Below, piece by piece: positions 26,110-34,179 of a stretch of 64,000 bases of DNA (position 1 is the stretch's first letter; every line of letters begins with the position of its first letter). Position numbers and translations under genes: made by a program. The notes beneath the pieces were generated by a model. It was not told where the DNA came from, searched no databases, and was given only the letters and a program-made list of their open reading frames with translations. Origin of the DNA: UBA9214 sp963701505 (lineage in GTDB: Bacteria > Pseudomonadota > Gammaproteobacteria > UBA9214); NCBI GenBank assembly GCA_963701505.1, contig CAVOZZ010000007.1, positions 62,001-126,000 of the forward strand, written 5' to 3'.

Positions 26110-27300
26110 ATGTCAGACTATGAAGAATTCGAGATAGCAACGCGGGCGGTTCGTGCCGGGCTGCATCGCACGGCTGAAGGTGAGCACTCTGAAGCAATCT
26201 TTCCGACCTCCAGCTATGTATTCGCCAGTGCTGCACAAGCCGCTGCAAGGTTTTCCGGTGACCAGCCGGGTAATATCTATTCACGTTTTACCAACCCGAC
26301 CGTGAGGACATTCGAAGAACGGCTTGCCTCGCTGGAAGGAGCCGAACGTTGTGTTGCGACTGCGTCCGGCATGGCCGCAATCCTCGCTACTTGTGCCGGG
26401 CTGCTGAAGGCAGGTGATCATATCGTCTCCTCGCGCAGCATCTTCGGCACCACGACCGTGCTGTTTAGCACCTATCTGGCGCGCTTCGGGATCGAGACGA
26501 CCTTTGTTCCAGTAGTGGACACAGAGAGCTGGCAAGCGGCGATTCGTCCGACCACCCGCTTGCTGTTCCTGGAGACGCCCTCCAATCCGCTAACGGAGAT
26601 TGCGGATATAAAACAATTAGCTGCGCTGGCAAGGTCGAATAACTGCCTGCTGGTAGTCGATAACTGTTTTTGCACCCCGATATTGCAACGACCACTGGCG
26701 CTCGGCGCTGATATCGTGATCCACTCGGCAACCAAGTACCTGGATGGTCAGGGTCGTTGTATCGGCGGCGCAGTAGCCGGTGACAATGAGCTGGTCGGCA
26801 AGGAAGTCTATGGCTTCCTGCGCACGGCCGGGCCCAGCATGAGCCCGTTCAATGCCTGGGTGTTTCTCAAGGGGCTGGAGACCTTGCCCCTGAGGATGCA
26901 GGCACACTGCAGCAGCGCACTGCATCTGGCACAGTGGCTGGAGCAGCAGCCGGTTGTCGCGCGGGTGCATCACCCGGGGCTGTCATCACACCCGCAGCAT
27001 GAACTGGCAAGTCGCCAGCAGACCGGTTTCGGTGGCATCGTGTCCTTCGAATTGCAAGGTGGACAGCAGCAAGCCTGGAGATTCATTGATGCCCTGCGCA
27101 TTTTTTCCATTACGGCAAATCTGGGCGATGCCAAGAGCACTGTCACCCACCCGGCGACAACCACGCATGGACGCCTGTCCCCTGAGCAACGGGCAGACGT
27201 GGGCATAACAGATGGCCTGATCCGTCTGGCTGTCGGGCTGGAGGAGGTCAACGACCTGAAAACCGATCTGGCATCGGGGCTTGCCGCACTGGCTGGCTGA
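26110..27300 (+). CDS. metZ: O-succinylhomoserine sulfhydrylase
   Basis: MetZ joins O-succinylhomoserine with sulfide to give homocysteine, a direct route in methionine synthesis. The 396-residue PLP enzyme shows YSRFTNPTVRTFEERLASLE, ATASGMAAILATCAGLLKAG and the PLP lysine in IHSATKYLDGQGRCIGGAV. ATATTCGTG-like ambiguity is absent: the ATG has GGGAGAG just upstream. It is preceded by a SAM-II aptamer and terminator, so expression should fall when S-adenosylmethionine is abundant. Members of this family are hard to separate from cystathionine gamma-synthases by sequence alone, but gene context favours MetZ. Confidence 0.92.
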   Translation: MSDYEEFEIATRAVRAGLHRTAEGEHSEAIFPTSSYVFASAAQAAARFSGDQPGNIYSRFTNPTVRTFEERLASLEGAERCVATASGMAAILATCAGLLKAGDHIVSSRSIFGTTTVLFSTYLARFGIETTFVPVVDTESWQAAIRPTTRLLFLETPSNPLTEIADIKQLAALARSNNCLLVVDNCFCTPILQRPLALGADIVIHSATKYLDGQGRCIGGAVAGDNELVGKEVYGFLRTAGPSMSPFNAWVFLKGLETLPLRMQAHCSSALHLAQWLEQQPVVARVHHPGLSSHPQHELASRQQTGFGGIVSFELQGGQQQAWRFIDALRIFSITANLGDAKSTVTHPATTTHGRLSPEQRADVGITDGLIRLAVGLEEVNDLKTDLASGLAALAG

Positions 27301-27334
27301 GGCTTGCCTCACGTAGGGGTGTGTGAACAGGTAA

Positions 27335-28609
27335 ATGACGCAGGCATTACGCACAGCCGCACGTCAGCTTGTTTATGAGCTCTTCCAGGCCGGCCTTGCG
27401 GCGGTACAGGGACAACGCTGTGTAGCAGATTACCTGTCTCGCAATCCACTGCACCGGCCGGTATTCCTTGTCGCAGCAGGCAAGGCCGCCTGTGCCATGA
27501 CACGCGGTGCCATGGAGATACTGGGCGCACAGATCGTCAAGGGTCTGGTAATTACCAAAACCGGCCATGGTGATATACAGCTTGAGCAGGATCCAAGCCT
27601 GCACTGCATCGAATCCGGTCATCCGCTGCCGAATAACGACAGTCTGCTGGCCGGTGCTGCACTATGTCAGTTCCTGCAGGCCGTTCCAGAAGACGCTGCC
27701 GACCTGCTGTTCCTGATATCCGGCGGGGCATCCAGTCTGGTCGAGGTATTGCCCGATGACCTGCAACTGGATGATCTGCAGCGCGCCAATCAGTGGTTAT
27801 TGGGCAGTGGACTGCCCATCGATGCAGTAAACCAGGTGCGGCAAAACCTTTCACTGATCAAGGGAGGTGGTTTACTGGACTGGGTAAAGGACCGGCCGAC
27901 AACCGTGTTGCTGATTTCCGATGTACCCGGTGACGATCCGCGCATCATTGGTTCCGGCTTGCTGTATCCTGGTGAGAGAGCCGCTGCAACACGCAGCTTG
28001 CCTGACTGGCTTGCACGGCCAGAGCTGCGTCCAGTCCCGGACAGGTACTTGCCCGAAACCGTGAAACACCACATTATTGCGACCAATAGCAGGGCACTGC
28101 AGGCTGCCGCTGACAGGGGCAGGGCACTGGGTTACGCTGTGACCGTCATGGAGGAGTCACTGGCCGGCAATGCACAGCTGGCCGGGCAGGTGATTGCATC
28201 ACAACTGCAGGACTTGCCGGAAGGTTTCTATCTCTGGGGCGGCGAAACGACGCTAACCTTACCGAAGGTCGCTGGAAAGGGTGGCAGGAACCTGCACCTG
28301 GCATTGTCTGCAGCACACGCTTTATGGCCACGTGAGGATATCGTGATACTGGCTGCCGGCACGGATGGAACGGATGGTATGACTGACTTTGCCGGCGCCA
28401 TCGTCGACGCCAGTACCGTGCGGCGCGGACAGATGCAGGGGCTTGATGCGCACAGCTGCCTGCAACAGGCAGATTCAGGCGGTTATCTGGCGGCAACCGG
28501 TGATGTTCTGCTGACAGGCCCTACCGGTACCAATGTCATGGATACGGTGATTGCATATAAAGGCAGCTGCATGTCTGGCGAACAGGGTGGAGCAAGGGAT
28601 ACTTCATGA
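27335..28609 (+). CDS. Glycerate 2-kinase (GckA/TtuD family)
   Basis: Enzymes of this family phosphorylate D-glycerate at position 2, feeding lower glycolysis from glyoxylate or hydroxypyruvate metabolism. The 424-residue product has the N-terminal pattern FLVAAGKAACAMTRGAMEIL, VLVITKTGHGD-like sequence as GLVITKTGHGD, SGHPLPNNDSLLAGAA, LISGGASSLVEVLPDDL and GTDGTDGMTDFAGAIVD. It follows metZ by 34 bases and overlaps the next lipoprotein gene by four. The alanine-glyoxylate-type aminotransferase at 52461 could belong to the same glyoxylate pathway, but it is far away. Confidence 0.9.
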   Translation: MTQALRTAARQLVYELFQAGLAAVQGQRCVADYLSRNPLHRPVFLVAAGKAACAMTRGAMEILGAQIVKGLVITKTGHGDIQLEQDPSLHCIESGHPLPNNDSLLAGAALCQFLQAVPEDAADLLFLISGGASSLVEVLPDDLQLDDLQRANQWLLGSGLPIDAVNQVRQNLSLIKGGGLLDWVKDRPTTVLLISDVPGDDPRIIGSGLLYPGERAAATRSLPDWLARPELRPVPDRYLPETVKHHIIATNSRALQAAADRGRALGYAVTVMEESLAGNAQLAGQVIASQLQDLPEGFYLWGGETTLTLPKVAGKGGRNLHLALSAAHALWPREDIVILAAGTDGTDGMTDFAGAIVDASTVRRGQMQGLDAHSCLQQADSGGYLAATGDVLLTGPTGTNVMDTVIAYKGSCMSGEQGGARDTS

Positions 28610-29355
28610 TCAAACGATCGAACCAACGCAGTCGAAACGCCTTGCTGGCCAGTCTGGTGATCATACTGCTGGGAACAGCATGCAGCCGGTCAGCAGCACC
28701 GCCAGTAGCGCAAACTGATAAGGTGACCGGGGTCAGCATCATTTTATTTGCAGAACAAGAGGCCGGGATCGACCCTTATCCAGTGAGGATATTGACGAGT
28801 ACGGACTATGTTCGAATCGATGATGGCTATGATGAAAGTGACTATGTACTGTTTAATCGTCGTTCACGCACGCTGTTCAGCGTGTCGCATGACGATCACA
28901 GTGTTCTCGAAATCAGGAACCATCCATTCAGCGGTTCCTTGCCCGCGGACTTAACCCTGACTGAAATACCTTTCACGGACAACGAAGCTCCAACCATTGC
29001 CGGCAAACAACCTCTGCAGTTCGAATACCTCGCGAATGGAGCTTCCTGCTACCATACAATTTCCGTTAGCGGGCTGCTGGACGAGGCGGTTACCGGGATG
29101 GCCGAGTATGCAATGGCGCTGGGCGAACGGCAGCTGGATAATATGCAGTCTGTGCCTGAAACCATGCAAACACCCTGCTTCCTGTCACGCTACGTGTATG
29201 CACCCGGGAGACATTACACCCATGGACTGCCTGTTCAGGTATGGGACGATGCAGGTTTCTACAGATCATTAACCGATTTTCGCTCCGGTGAAACAGTCAG
29301 GGCTGCACTATTTGACATACCGGGCGACTATGAACGGTTGCTGCTGGGTCAGTAA
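28606..29355 (+). CDS. Putative lipoprotein of unknown function
   Basis: I do not recognise the family. The 249-residue product has a basic N terminus, a hydrophobic stretch and a lipobox LGTAC (cysteine near residue 27), so it should be an outer- or inner-membrane lipoprotein facing the periplasm. The mature part is beta-rich, with YVRIDDGYDESDYVLFNRRS and two later cysteines (GASCYHT, QTPCFLS) that may form a disulfide. The start overlaps the glycerate kinase stop (ATGA), which implies coupled translation. It ends four bases from the convergent lpxH. Confidence 0.85.
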   Translation: MIKRSNQRSRNALLASLVIILLGTACSRSAAPPVAQTDKVTGVSIILFAEQEAGIDPYPVRILTSTDYVRIDDGYDESDYVLFNRRSRTLFSVSHDDHSVLEIRNHPFSGSLPADLTLTEIPFTDNEAPTIAGKQPLQFEYLANGASCYHTISVSGLLDEAVTGMAEYAMALGERQLDNMQSVPETMQTPCFLSRYVYAPGRHYTHGLPVQVWDDAGFYRSLTDFRSGETVRAALFDIPGDYERLLLGQ

Positions 29356-29359
29356 CTGC

Positions 29360-30097
29360 CTAGCTTGTCTGCCCTGCAGGAAGTTCCTGTAATTCACATC
29401 CTGCAGGCGAGCACACCAGAACACTGCCCTGTTCATACCAGTCACCGAGCACAATCCGCTGTGCCGAATGACCGGATACCTGCAGGGCATGGATCGCCGG
29501 GCGATGAGTATGTCCATGAATCAGGCGCTGGACTTTATTCTCTGCCATCACACGGACCACGGTATCCCTGTTTACATCCATAATCGATTCCGCTTTGCCA
29601 CTGGTCTGTTCACGACTGCTGGCGCGCATTGCCTGTGCCATTTGCCGACGCTCCTCGAGTGTTTTCGACAGCAGCGCTTCCTGCCAGTGGGGATTTCGCA
29701 CCCTCTCACGGAAGACCATATATTCTGTGTCGTCGGTACACAGCATGTCACCGTGCATCAGCAGGGTAGGCGTGCCATAGAGCTCGATGCGGGCTGGATC
29801 TTCCAGCAGGGTACAGCGACATCGTTCTGCGAATGAGGGGCCCAGCAGGAAATCACGGTTTCCGTGCATGACATAAACCGCAGTGCCGGCCAGTGCACAT
29901 GCCTTCAAGCCATGACACACAGCCTGATTCAGGGGGCTGGTGTCATCATCACCGATCCAGGCCTCAAACAGATCGCCGAGTATATACAGAGCCCTGCAGC
30001 TGTTCGCCCTGTTGGCGAGAAAATCAAGGAACAGGGCAGTGATTGCCGGACGCCCGGGATCCAGGTGTAAATCCGAGATAAACAGGGTGTCCGGCAT
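29360..30097 (-). CDS. lpxH: UDP-2,3-diacylglucosamine diphosphatase
   Basis: LpxH hydrolyses UDP-2,3-diacylglucosamine to lipid X in lipid A synthesis, at the inner membrane surface. The 245-residue product has the metallophosphoesterase motifs in order: FISDLHLDPGRP, LYILGDLFEAWIGDDD, YVMHGNRDFLLG, LLMHGDMLCTDD and IHGHTHRPAIH. It is transcribed after the cyclophilin gene (22-base gap), the common ppiB-lpxH pairing. Nothing unusual is seen. Confidence 0.96.
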   Translation of the reverse strand: MPDTLFISDLHLDPGRPAITALFLDFLANRANSCRALYILGDLFEAWIGDDDTSPLNQAVCHGLKACALAGTAVYVMHGNRDFLLGPSFAERCRCTLLEDPARIELYGTPTLLMHGDMLCTDDTEYMVFRERVRNPHWQEALLSKTLEERRQMAQAMRASSREQTSGKAESIMDVNRDTVVRVMAENKVQRLIHGHTHRPAIHALQVSGHSAQRIVLGDWYEQGSVLVCSPAGCELQELPAGQTS

Positions 30098-30118
30098 GTC
30101 GTCAGGGTTAACGTTGTG

Positions 30119-30718
30119 TCACTCCACGATAGTCACTTTCTGAATAACGACTTCCTCGAGGGGAACATTCTGGTGGCCGGATTTATTACCGGTTTGAACC
30201 TTCTCGATGGCTTCCACCACATCCATACCGTCAGTCACCCTGCCGAATACTGCATAGCCCCAGCCTTGCGTGGTGGATGACGTGTAATCCAGAAACCCAT
30301 TGTCTTTCACGTTTATAAAAAATTGCGATGTGGCAGAATTCGGATCACTGGTGCGCGCCATTGCCACCGTGCCCCTGGCGTTTTTCAACCCGTTATCTGC
30401 CTCAATCTTGACCGGCGAGTTGGTAGGCTTTTGTTTCATGTCGCTGTCAAAGCCACCGCCCTGAATCATGAATCCTGGGATGACACGATGGAATACGGTG
30501 CCGTCATAGTGCCCGGCCTCGGCATAATTGACAAAGTTTTCGACTGTTGCCGGCGCTTTCTGACGGTCCAGCTCCAGCGTGATAACTCCCTTGTTCGTTT
30601 CCATGGTGACTTTTACCATGCCAGCTCCTTTCGCGTTGGATTGATTTTCCTGGGAATAGCCGGTTAATGGTAGCAAACCGACAACGGCGGCCAGCATCAG
30701 GCCGAGTAACTGTTTCAT
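30119..30718 (-). CDS. Periplasmic peptidyl-prolyl cis-trans isomerase, cyclophilin type
   Basis: Cyclophilins speed proline isomerisation during folding. The 199-residue product has a signal peptide (residues 1-22, ending TGYS-QE), which places it in the periplasm, like PpiA. The catalytic core shows VFHRVIPGFMIQGGGFDSDM, ARTSDPNSATSQFFINV and GYAVFGRVTDGMDVVEAI. It is transcribed with lpxH and divergently from cysS. Apart from the export signal it resembles the cytoplasmic PpiB found at this position in other species. Confidence 0.93.
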   Translation of the reverse strand: MKQLLGLMLAAVVGLLPLTGYSQENQSNAKGAGMVKVTMETNKGVITLELDRQKAPATVENFVNYAEAGHYDGTVFHRVIPGFMIQGGGFDSDMKQKPTNSPVKIEADNGLKNARGTVAMARTSDPNSATSQFFINVKDNGFLDYTSSTTQGWGYAVFGRVTDGMDVVEAIEKVQTGNKSGHQNVPLEEVVIQKVTIVE

Positions 30719-30749
30719 TGATAACTCCCGTTATGTTACAGGTGCGCCA

Positions 30750-30777
30750 ATGATATAAGCTCTGGCGTTGTTTACAA
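30750..30777 (-). promoter_or_regulatory. Candidate promoter of ppi-lpxH
   Basis: On the minus strand TTGTAA (30777-30772) and TATCAT (30755-30750) are 16 bases apart and point toward the cyclophilin gene, whose ATG lies about 32 bases downstream of the -10 box. Each box matches consensus at four or more of six positions. Confidence 0.45.
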
Positions 30778-30877
30778 GTCCCACGGGGAGCATGGGGCGG
30801 ATTTTGAAGCAGGAACGGCTTTCCGTTAACATGCTCCCGCAAAATCGTTTCTACAGACCAGGAATCTACCCGTCTCG

Positions 30878-32278
30878 ATGCTCACTATCTACAACTCGCT
30901 GACCAGTCAAAAGGACCCCTTTGTTCCGATAGAAGCAGGCAAGGTGCGCATGTATGTCTGTGGCATGACGGTCTATGACTATTGCCACCTGGGCCACGCG
31001 CGCGTCATGGTCGTGTTTGATGTGGTCGTTCGTTATTTGCGTAGTCGCGGTTACAAGGTGACCTATGTACGCAACATTACGGATGTGGATGACAAGATTA
31101 TCAAACGGGCGACAGAGAATGGCGAAGATATCCATACGCTCACCGAACGTTTCATCAGCATAATGAACGAAGATGCCGCTGCCCTGGGTGTACAACCTCC
31201 CGATATCGAGCCACGGGCAACGTCCTCGATGGACGCTATTGTTGCCATGATAGAAACCCTGGTCGATAACCACCATGCCTACCAGGGCAGCAATGGTGAT
31301 GTCTACTATGACGTCAGCAGCTTCAGGAATTACGGGGCGCTTTCCGGCAAGAACCTGGAAGACCTGCAGGCCGGCGCACGGGTAGCCGTGGACGAGTCCA
31401 AGGATGACCCTCTGGACTTTGTACTCTGGAAGGTCGCGAAACCGGGCGAGCCAAGCTGGCCCTCACCCTGGGGTGATGGGCGACCCGGCTGGCACATAGA
31501 ATGTTCGGCCATGTCTACCCGTTGCCTGGGTGCACATTTTGATATTCATGGTGGCGGCATGGACCTGAAGTTTCCCCACCATGAGAACGAGATCGCGCAG
31601 GCGGAAGCCGCGACCGGGGAGCCTTTCGTGAATTACTGGATGCACAACGGCTTCGTCAGGGTCGATGACGAGAAGATGTCAAAATCACTGGGTAACTTTT
31701 TTACTGTCCGCGAAATCCTGAAATCCTATCGTGCAGAAGAAATCCGCTATTTTATCCTTGCCAGCCACTATCGCAGTCCGCTGAATTATTCGCAGGAGAA
31801 TCTGGAAAACGGCAAGGCCGCCCTGACCCGTTTGTACTCCACGTTGCGGGGTCTGTCACCGGTCGAACCCGCTGATGATACCTGCGAGCGTTTTTACGCC
31901 AGCTTTTACAAGGCAATGGATGATGACTTCAATACGCCCGAGGCCATTGCCGTCATGTTTGACCTGGCTCGTGAAATCAACAAGCACAAGCAGCAACCGG
32001 AAACAGCCAATCAGCTGGCAGCCTGCTTGATCAGGCTCGGTGACGTTCTCGGCTTGTTGCAGGTGGATCCGGACGTCTATTTGCGGGACACCGCACCTGG
32101 TCAGGCCGATGTAGCAGGCGCGTTATCCAGCGAGGCAGTGGAAGACCTGATTGCCCGGCGTCTGAAGGCACGCACTGAAAAACACTGGGCGGAGGCAGAC
32201 CGGATACGTGATGAACTCGAAGCTGCCGGCATTATTCTCGAGGATGGTGCCTCGGGCACGCGCTGGCGCCGCAGCTAG
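30878..32278 (+). CDS. cysS: Cysteinyl-tRNA synthetase
   Basis: CysS charges tRNA-Cys. The 466-residue class I synthetase has the zinc cysteine and HIGH-type motif in YVCGMTVYDYCHLGHARVMV, NITDVDDKIIKRA, the WHIECSAMS zinc segment, FPHHENEIAQAEAA, and the KMSKS loop in EKMSKSLGNFFTVREIL. Length is normal. It runs convergently toward folD, with eight bases between the stops. Its start is divergent from the cyclophilin gene. Confidence 0.97.
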   Translation: MLTIYNSLTSQKDPFVPIEAGKVRMYVCGMTVYDYCHLGHARVMVVFDVVVRYLRSRGYKVTYVRNITDVDDKIIKRATENGEDIHTLTERFISIMNEDAAALGVQPPDIEPRATSSMDAIVAMIETLVDNHHAYQGSNGDVYYDVSSFRNYGALSGKNLEDLQAGARVAVDESKDDPLDFVLWKVAKPGEPSWPSPWGDGRPGWHIECSAMSTRCLGAHFDIHGGGMDLKFPHHENEIAQAEAATGEPFVNYWMHNGFVRVDDEKMSKSLGNFFTVREILKSYRAEEIRYFILASHYRSPLNYSQENLENGKAALTRLYSTLRGLSPVEPADDTCERFYASFYKAMDDDFNTPEAIAVMFDLAREINKHKQQPETANQLAACLIRLGDVLGLLQVDPDVYLRDTAPGQADVAGALSSEAVEDLIARRLKARTEKHWAEADRIRDELEAAGIILEDGASGTRWRRS

Positions 32279-32286
32279 AATCTGCG

Positions 32287-33141
32287 TCAGGAATGTAGCT
32301 CTTCAGTTGCGTACAGGGTGTTTTGCAGCAGGGTGGCAACCGTCATCGGGCCCACGCCACCCGGTACCGGGGTGATCCAGGACGCACGCTGGCAGGCCGC
32401 ATCGAATTCGATATCACCAACCAGTCTGCCGTTTTCAAGGCGGTTGATACCAACGTCAATCACGGTCGCGCCTGGCTTGACCCATTCACCCTTTACAACA
32501 CCCGGTTTGCCCACAGCAACGACCAGGATATCAGCCCGTGCCACATGCTCCTCGAGGTGGTGGGTGAAGCGGTGACAGGTTGTAACGGTACAGCCGGCGA
32601 GCAACAGCTCCAGATTCATCGGGCGGCCGACTATATTGGAGGCACCGACGACCACGGCCTCACGGCCATAAAAGGTTTCCTCTACATGCTCAAGCAAGGT
32701 GATAATTCCGTGCGGCGTGCAGGGACGCAACGATGGGCGTCGTTGTGCAAGACGCCCGATATTACAGGGGTGAAATCCATCCACATCCTTGTCGGGGAGA
32801 ATGTGCTCTGTCACCATGTCAGCATTGATATGTTCTGGCAGTGGAAACTGGACCAGGATACCGTCGATGGTGATATCCCCGTTGAGTTTGTCAATCAGAT
32901 CAAGTAGCTGTGCTTCTGTTGTGTCATTGGGCAAGGCATATGAATGGGAGATTACGCCGGCCTCCTCACAGGCCATGACCTTGTTACGGACGTAAATTTC
33001 AGAGGCCGGATCCTGTCCCACAAGCACCACGGCAAGGCCCGGGAGGCGAAGATTTTTGCGCCTGCGTTCATCAATCCTCGCTTTCACGGCCAGACGCACC
33101 TTCGCGGCTATGGCCTTGCCATCGATCAGTTTAGCAACCAT
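32287..33141 (-). CDS. folD: Bifunctional methylene-THF dehydrogenase / methenyl-THF cyclohydrolase
   Basis: FolD interconverts methylene-, methenyl- and formyl-tetrahydrofolate. The 284-residue product begins MVAKLIDGKAIAAKVRL and has VGQDPASEIYVRNKVMACEE (active-site tyrosine and lysine), VQFPLPEHIN, DKDVDGFHPCNIG, GASNIVGRPMNLELL and PVPGGVGPMTVATLLQNT. The frame stays open 40 codons upstream, but those residues are Cys/Arg/Pro-rich and not family-like. cysS-folD adjacency is common in this group. Confidence 0.96.
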   Translation of the reverse strand: MVAKLIDGKAIAAKVRLAVKARIDERRRKNLRLPGLAVVLVGQDPASEIYVRNKVMACEEAGVISHSYALPNDTTEAQLLDLIDKLNGDITIDGILVQFPLPEHINADMVTEHILPDKDVDGFHPCNIGRLAQRRPSLRPCTPHGIITLLEHVEETFYGREAVVVGASNIVGRPMNLELLLAGCTVTTCHRFTHHLEEHVARADILVVAVGKPGVVKGEWVKPGATVIDVGINRLENGRLVGDIEFDAACQRASWITPVPGGVGPMTVATLLQNTLYATEELHS

Positions 33142-33303
33142 GCGGGATTCCGGAGCAGCAGTCAAAGAGGTGCGGATTCTCGCACGTGGCCAGCAACCAG
33201 CACAACTCGGTGGCGCGCATTCTGATACAAATCCGGCTGCCAGAGAATCGCAACCCTGCATCTGCCCCTCCTGCTGGGTGTGATAAGCCCGGGGAGCATC
33301 TGA

Positions 33304-33332
33304 TTGACCCTTTTGGGGGTAGCACGTATCAT
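33304..33332 (+). promoter_or_regulatory. Promoter of the tRNA-Pro/Arg/His/Lys operon
   Basis: TTGACC (33304-33309), 17 bases, then TATCAT (33327-33332), followed by a C-rich stretch CCCTGAGCC where transcription should begin. The strong -35 box, ideal spacing and GC-rich discriminator are typical of stable-RNA promoters under stringent control. The first mature tRNA base lies 54 bases downstream. The remaining part of the folD-tRNA spacer shows nothing else. Confidence 0.75.
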
Positions 33333-33385
33333 CCCTGAGCCTGGTCGGGTGACAGTATCTGCGGCCGGTAACAGGATACAGAAAA

Positions 33386-33462
33386 CGGGGTATAGCGCAG
33401 CCTGGTAGCGCGCCTGCTTTGGGAGCAGGATGTCGGGAGTTCGAATCTCTCTACCCCGACCA
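33386..33462 (+). tRNA. tRNA-Pro(UGG)
   Basis: The 77-base cloverleaf begins CGGGGTATAGCGCAGCCTGG and ends with encoded CCA. The anticodon stem is CCTGC/GCAGG around the loop TTTGGGA, giving anticodon UGG. The T arm is GGGAGTTCGAATCTCT-like. It is the first gene of the operon that continues into the intron-containing tRNA-Arg. Confidence 0.97.
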
Positions 33463-33491
33463 ATTATGCTCGATTTTGGGATCGGTAATTT

Positions 33492-33950
33492 GCGCCCGTA
33501 GCTCAGCTGGATAGAGCATCGGCCTTTATGCGCACACCAGGAACGGTGTGCAAACGGGAGCCTTTATGAGGAAATGGAACTCATAAAGTGGATCGCACTG
33601 TATCGGGGAAACCTTAACAGGTAATGCTGATGGCAATCCCGAGGAAACCATTGGTTGACCCTTCCACTGGTTGGTGTTTAGCATATCGCCAGGCACTTTG
33701 CCAAAGAGAAGGCAAACCAGGGTGTTTTGAAGACTCAGCCCGGTAGCCCTGAGGGTAGAAACACCCATGCATAATCAGTCGAGCAACCTGATGTTGGCGG
33801 CTGATTATCGAGGGGATCCGTAGAGACTATACGTGTGACACCTGAGATGGTGAAGAGATAGTCCAGACCACAAACCCTGAGGGGGCGTTGAAAAACGCAG
33901 TTGGTAAGCTAAGCCGAGGGTCGCAGGTTCGAGTCCTGCCGGGCGCGCCA
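33492..33950 (+). tRNA. tRNA-Arg(UCU) interrupted by a group I intron
   Basis: Exon 1 is 33492-33526 (starting GCGCCCGTAGCTCAGCTGG) and exon 2 is 33909-33950 (ending GGGCGCGCCA with encoded CCA). Joined, they give a normal 77-base tRNA: acceptor GCGCCCG/CGGGCGC, anticodon stem TCGGC/GCCGA, and loop CTTCTAA with anticodon UCU. The intron sits inside the anticodon, between positions 34 and 35. Without splicing the tRNA cannot fold. It reads AGA, with AGG by wobble, so splicing matters for decoding unless another copy exists elsewhere. Confidence 0.93.
33527..33908 (+). ncRNA. Group I self-splicing intron, 382 nt
   Basis: The insert ends in G (33908) and exon 1 ends in T (33526), as group I splicing requires. 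The catalytic core is recognisable: TAGAGACTATACG (33821-33833) and GGTGAAGAGATAGTCCAG hold P7 (GACTA 33825-33829 with TAGTC 33859-33863). CACC/GGTG between them is P8, GATGGCAATCCCGAGG upstream resembles the P4-P5 junction of the Azoarcus tRNA-Ile intron, and GCGTT-GAAA-AACGC (33885-33898) is a P9-like hairpin. The 5' part has hairpins GCACACC/GGTGTGC (33532-33551) and CTTTATGAG/CTCATAAAG (33562-33588). GGGAGCC (33556-33562) can act as guide sequence for GGCCTT with one bulged A. No endonuclease gene is inside. Confidence 0.92.
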
Positions 33951-33988
33951 TCTACGGCGTGTAGAGAAGTAACTTTTTGTTTATTAAT

Positions 33989-34065
33989 GGTGGGCGTAGC
34001 TCAGTTGGTAGAGCCCTGGATTGTGATTCCAGTCGTCGTGGGTTCGAGTCCCATCGTCCACCCCA
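33989..34065 (+). tRNA. tRNA-His(GUG)
   Basis: The gene includes the extra 5' G found in tRNA-His (GGTGGGCGTAGCTCAGTTGG), anticodon loop TTGTGAT with GUG, a GTGGGTTCGAGTCCCAT T arm, and encoded CCA. Its body is nearly identical to the E. coli tRNA. It lies 38 bases after tRNA-Arg and three before tRNA-Lys. Confidence 0.97.
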
Positions 34066-34069
34066 TTTT

Positions 34070-34145
34070 GGGCCGTTAGCTCAGCTGGTAGAGCAGGTGA
34101 CTCTTAATCACTTGGTCGTAGGTTCGAATCCTACACGGCCCACCA
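34070..34145 (+). tRNA. tRNA-Lys(CUU)
   Basis: The 76-base tRNA starts GGGCCGTTAGCTCAGCTGG and ends GGCCCACCA. The anticodon stem-loop GTGA-CTCTTAA-TCAC gives CUU, which reads AAG only, so a tRNA-Lys(UUU) must exist elsewhere. It is the last tRNA before the terminator. Confidence 0.95.
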
Positions 34146-34154
34146 TATTTTATG

Positions 34155-34179
34155 CCCGTGCCAGGCACGGGTTTTTTTT
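34155..34179 (+). terminator. Terminator after tRNA-Lys
   Basis: CCCGTG (34155-34160) and CACGGG (34166-34171) form a stem, extendable by CC/GG, followed by eight T residues. It closes the Pro-Arg-His-Lys tRNA operon ten bases after the last tRNA. Confidence 0.9.

Noticed and set aside
33142..33261. N-terminal extension of folD
   Set aside because: The 40 extra residues are Cys/Arg/Pro-rich and unlike the family; MVAKLIDGKAIAAKVRL is the standard FolD start.
33526..33768. Minus-strand frame inside the intron as a homing endonuclease
   Set aside because: It is only 80 codons, on the opposite strand, and has no LAGLIDADG, HNH or GIY-YIG motif. The intron appears to have no gene.
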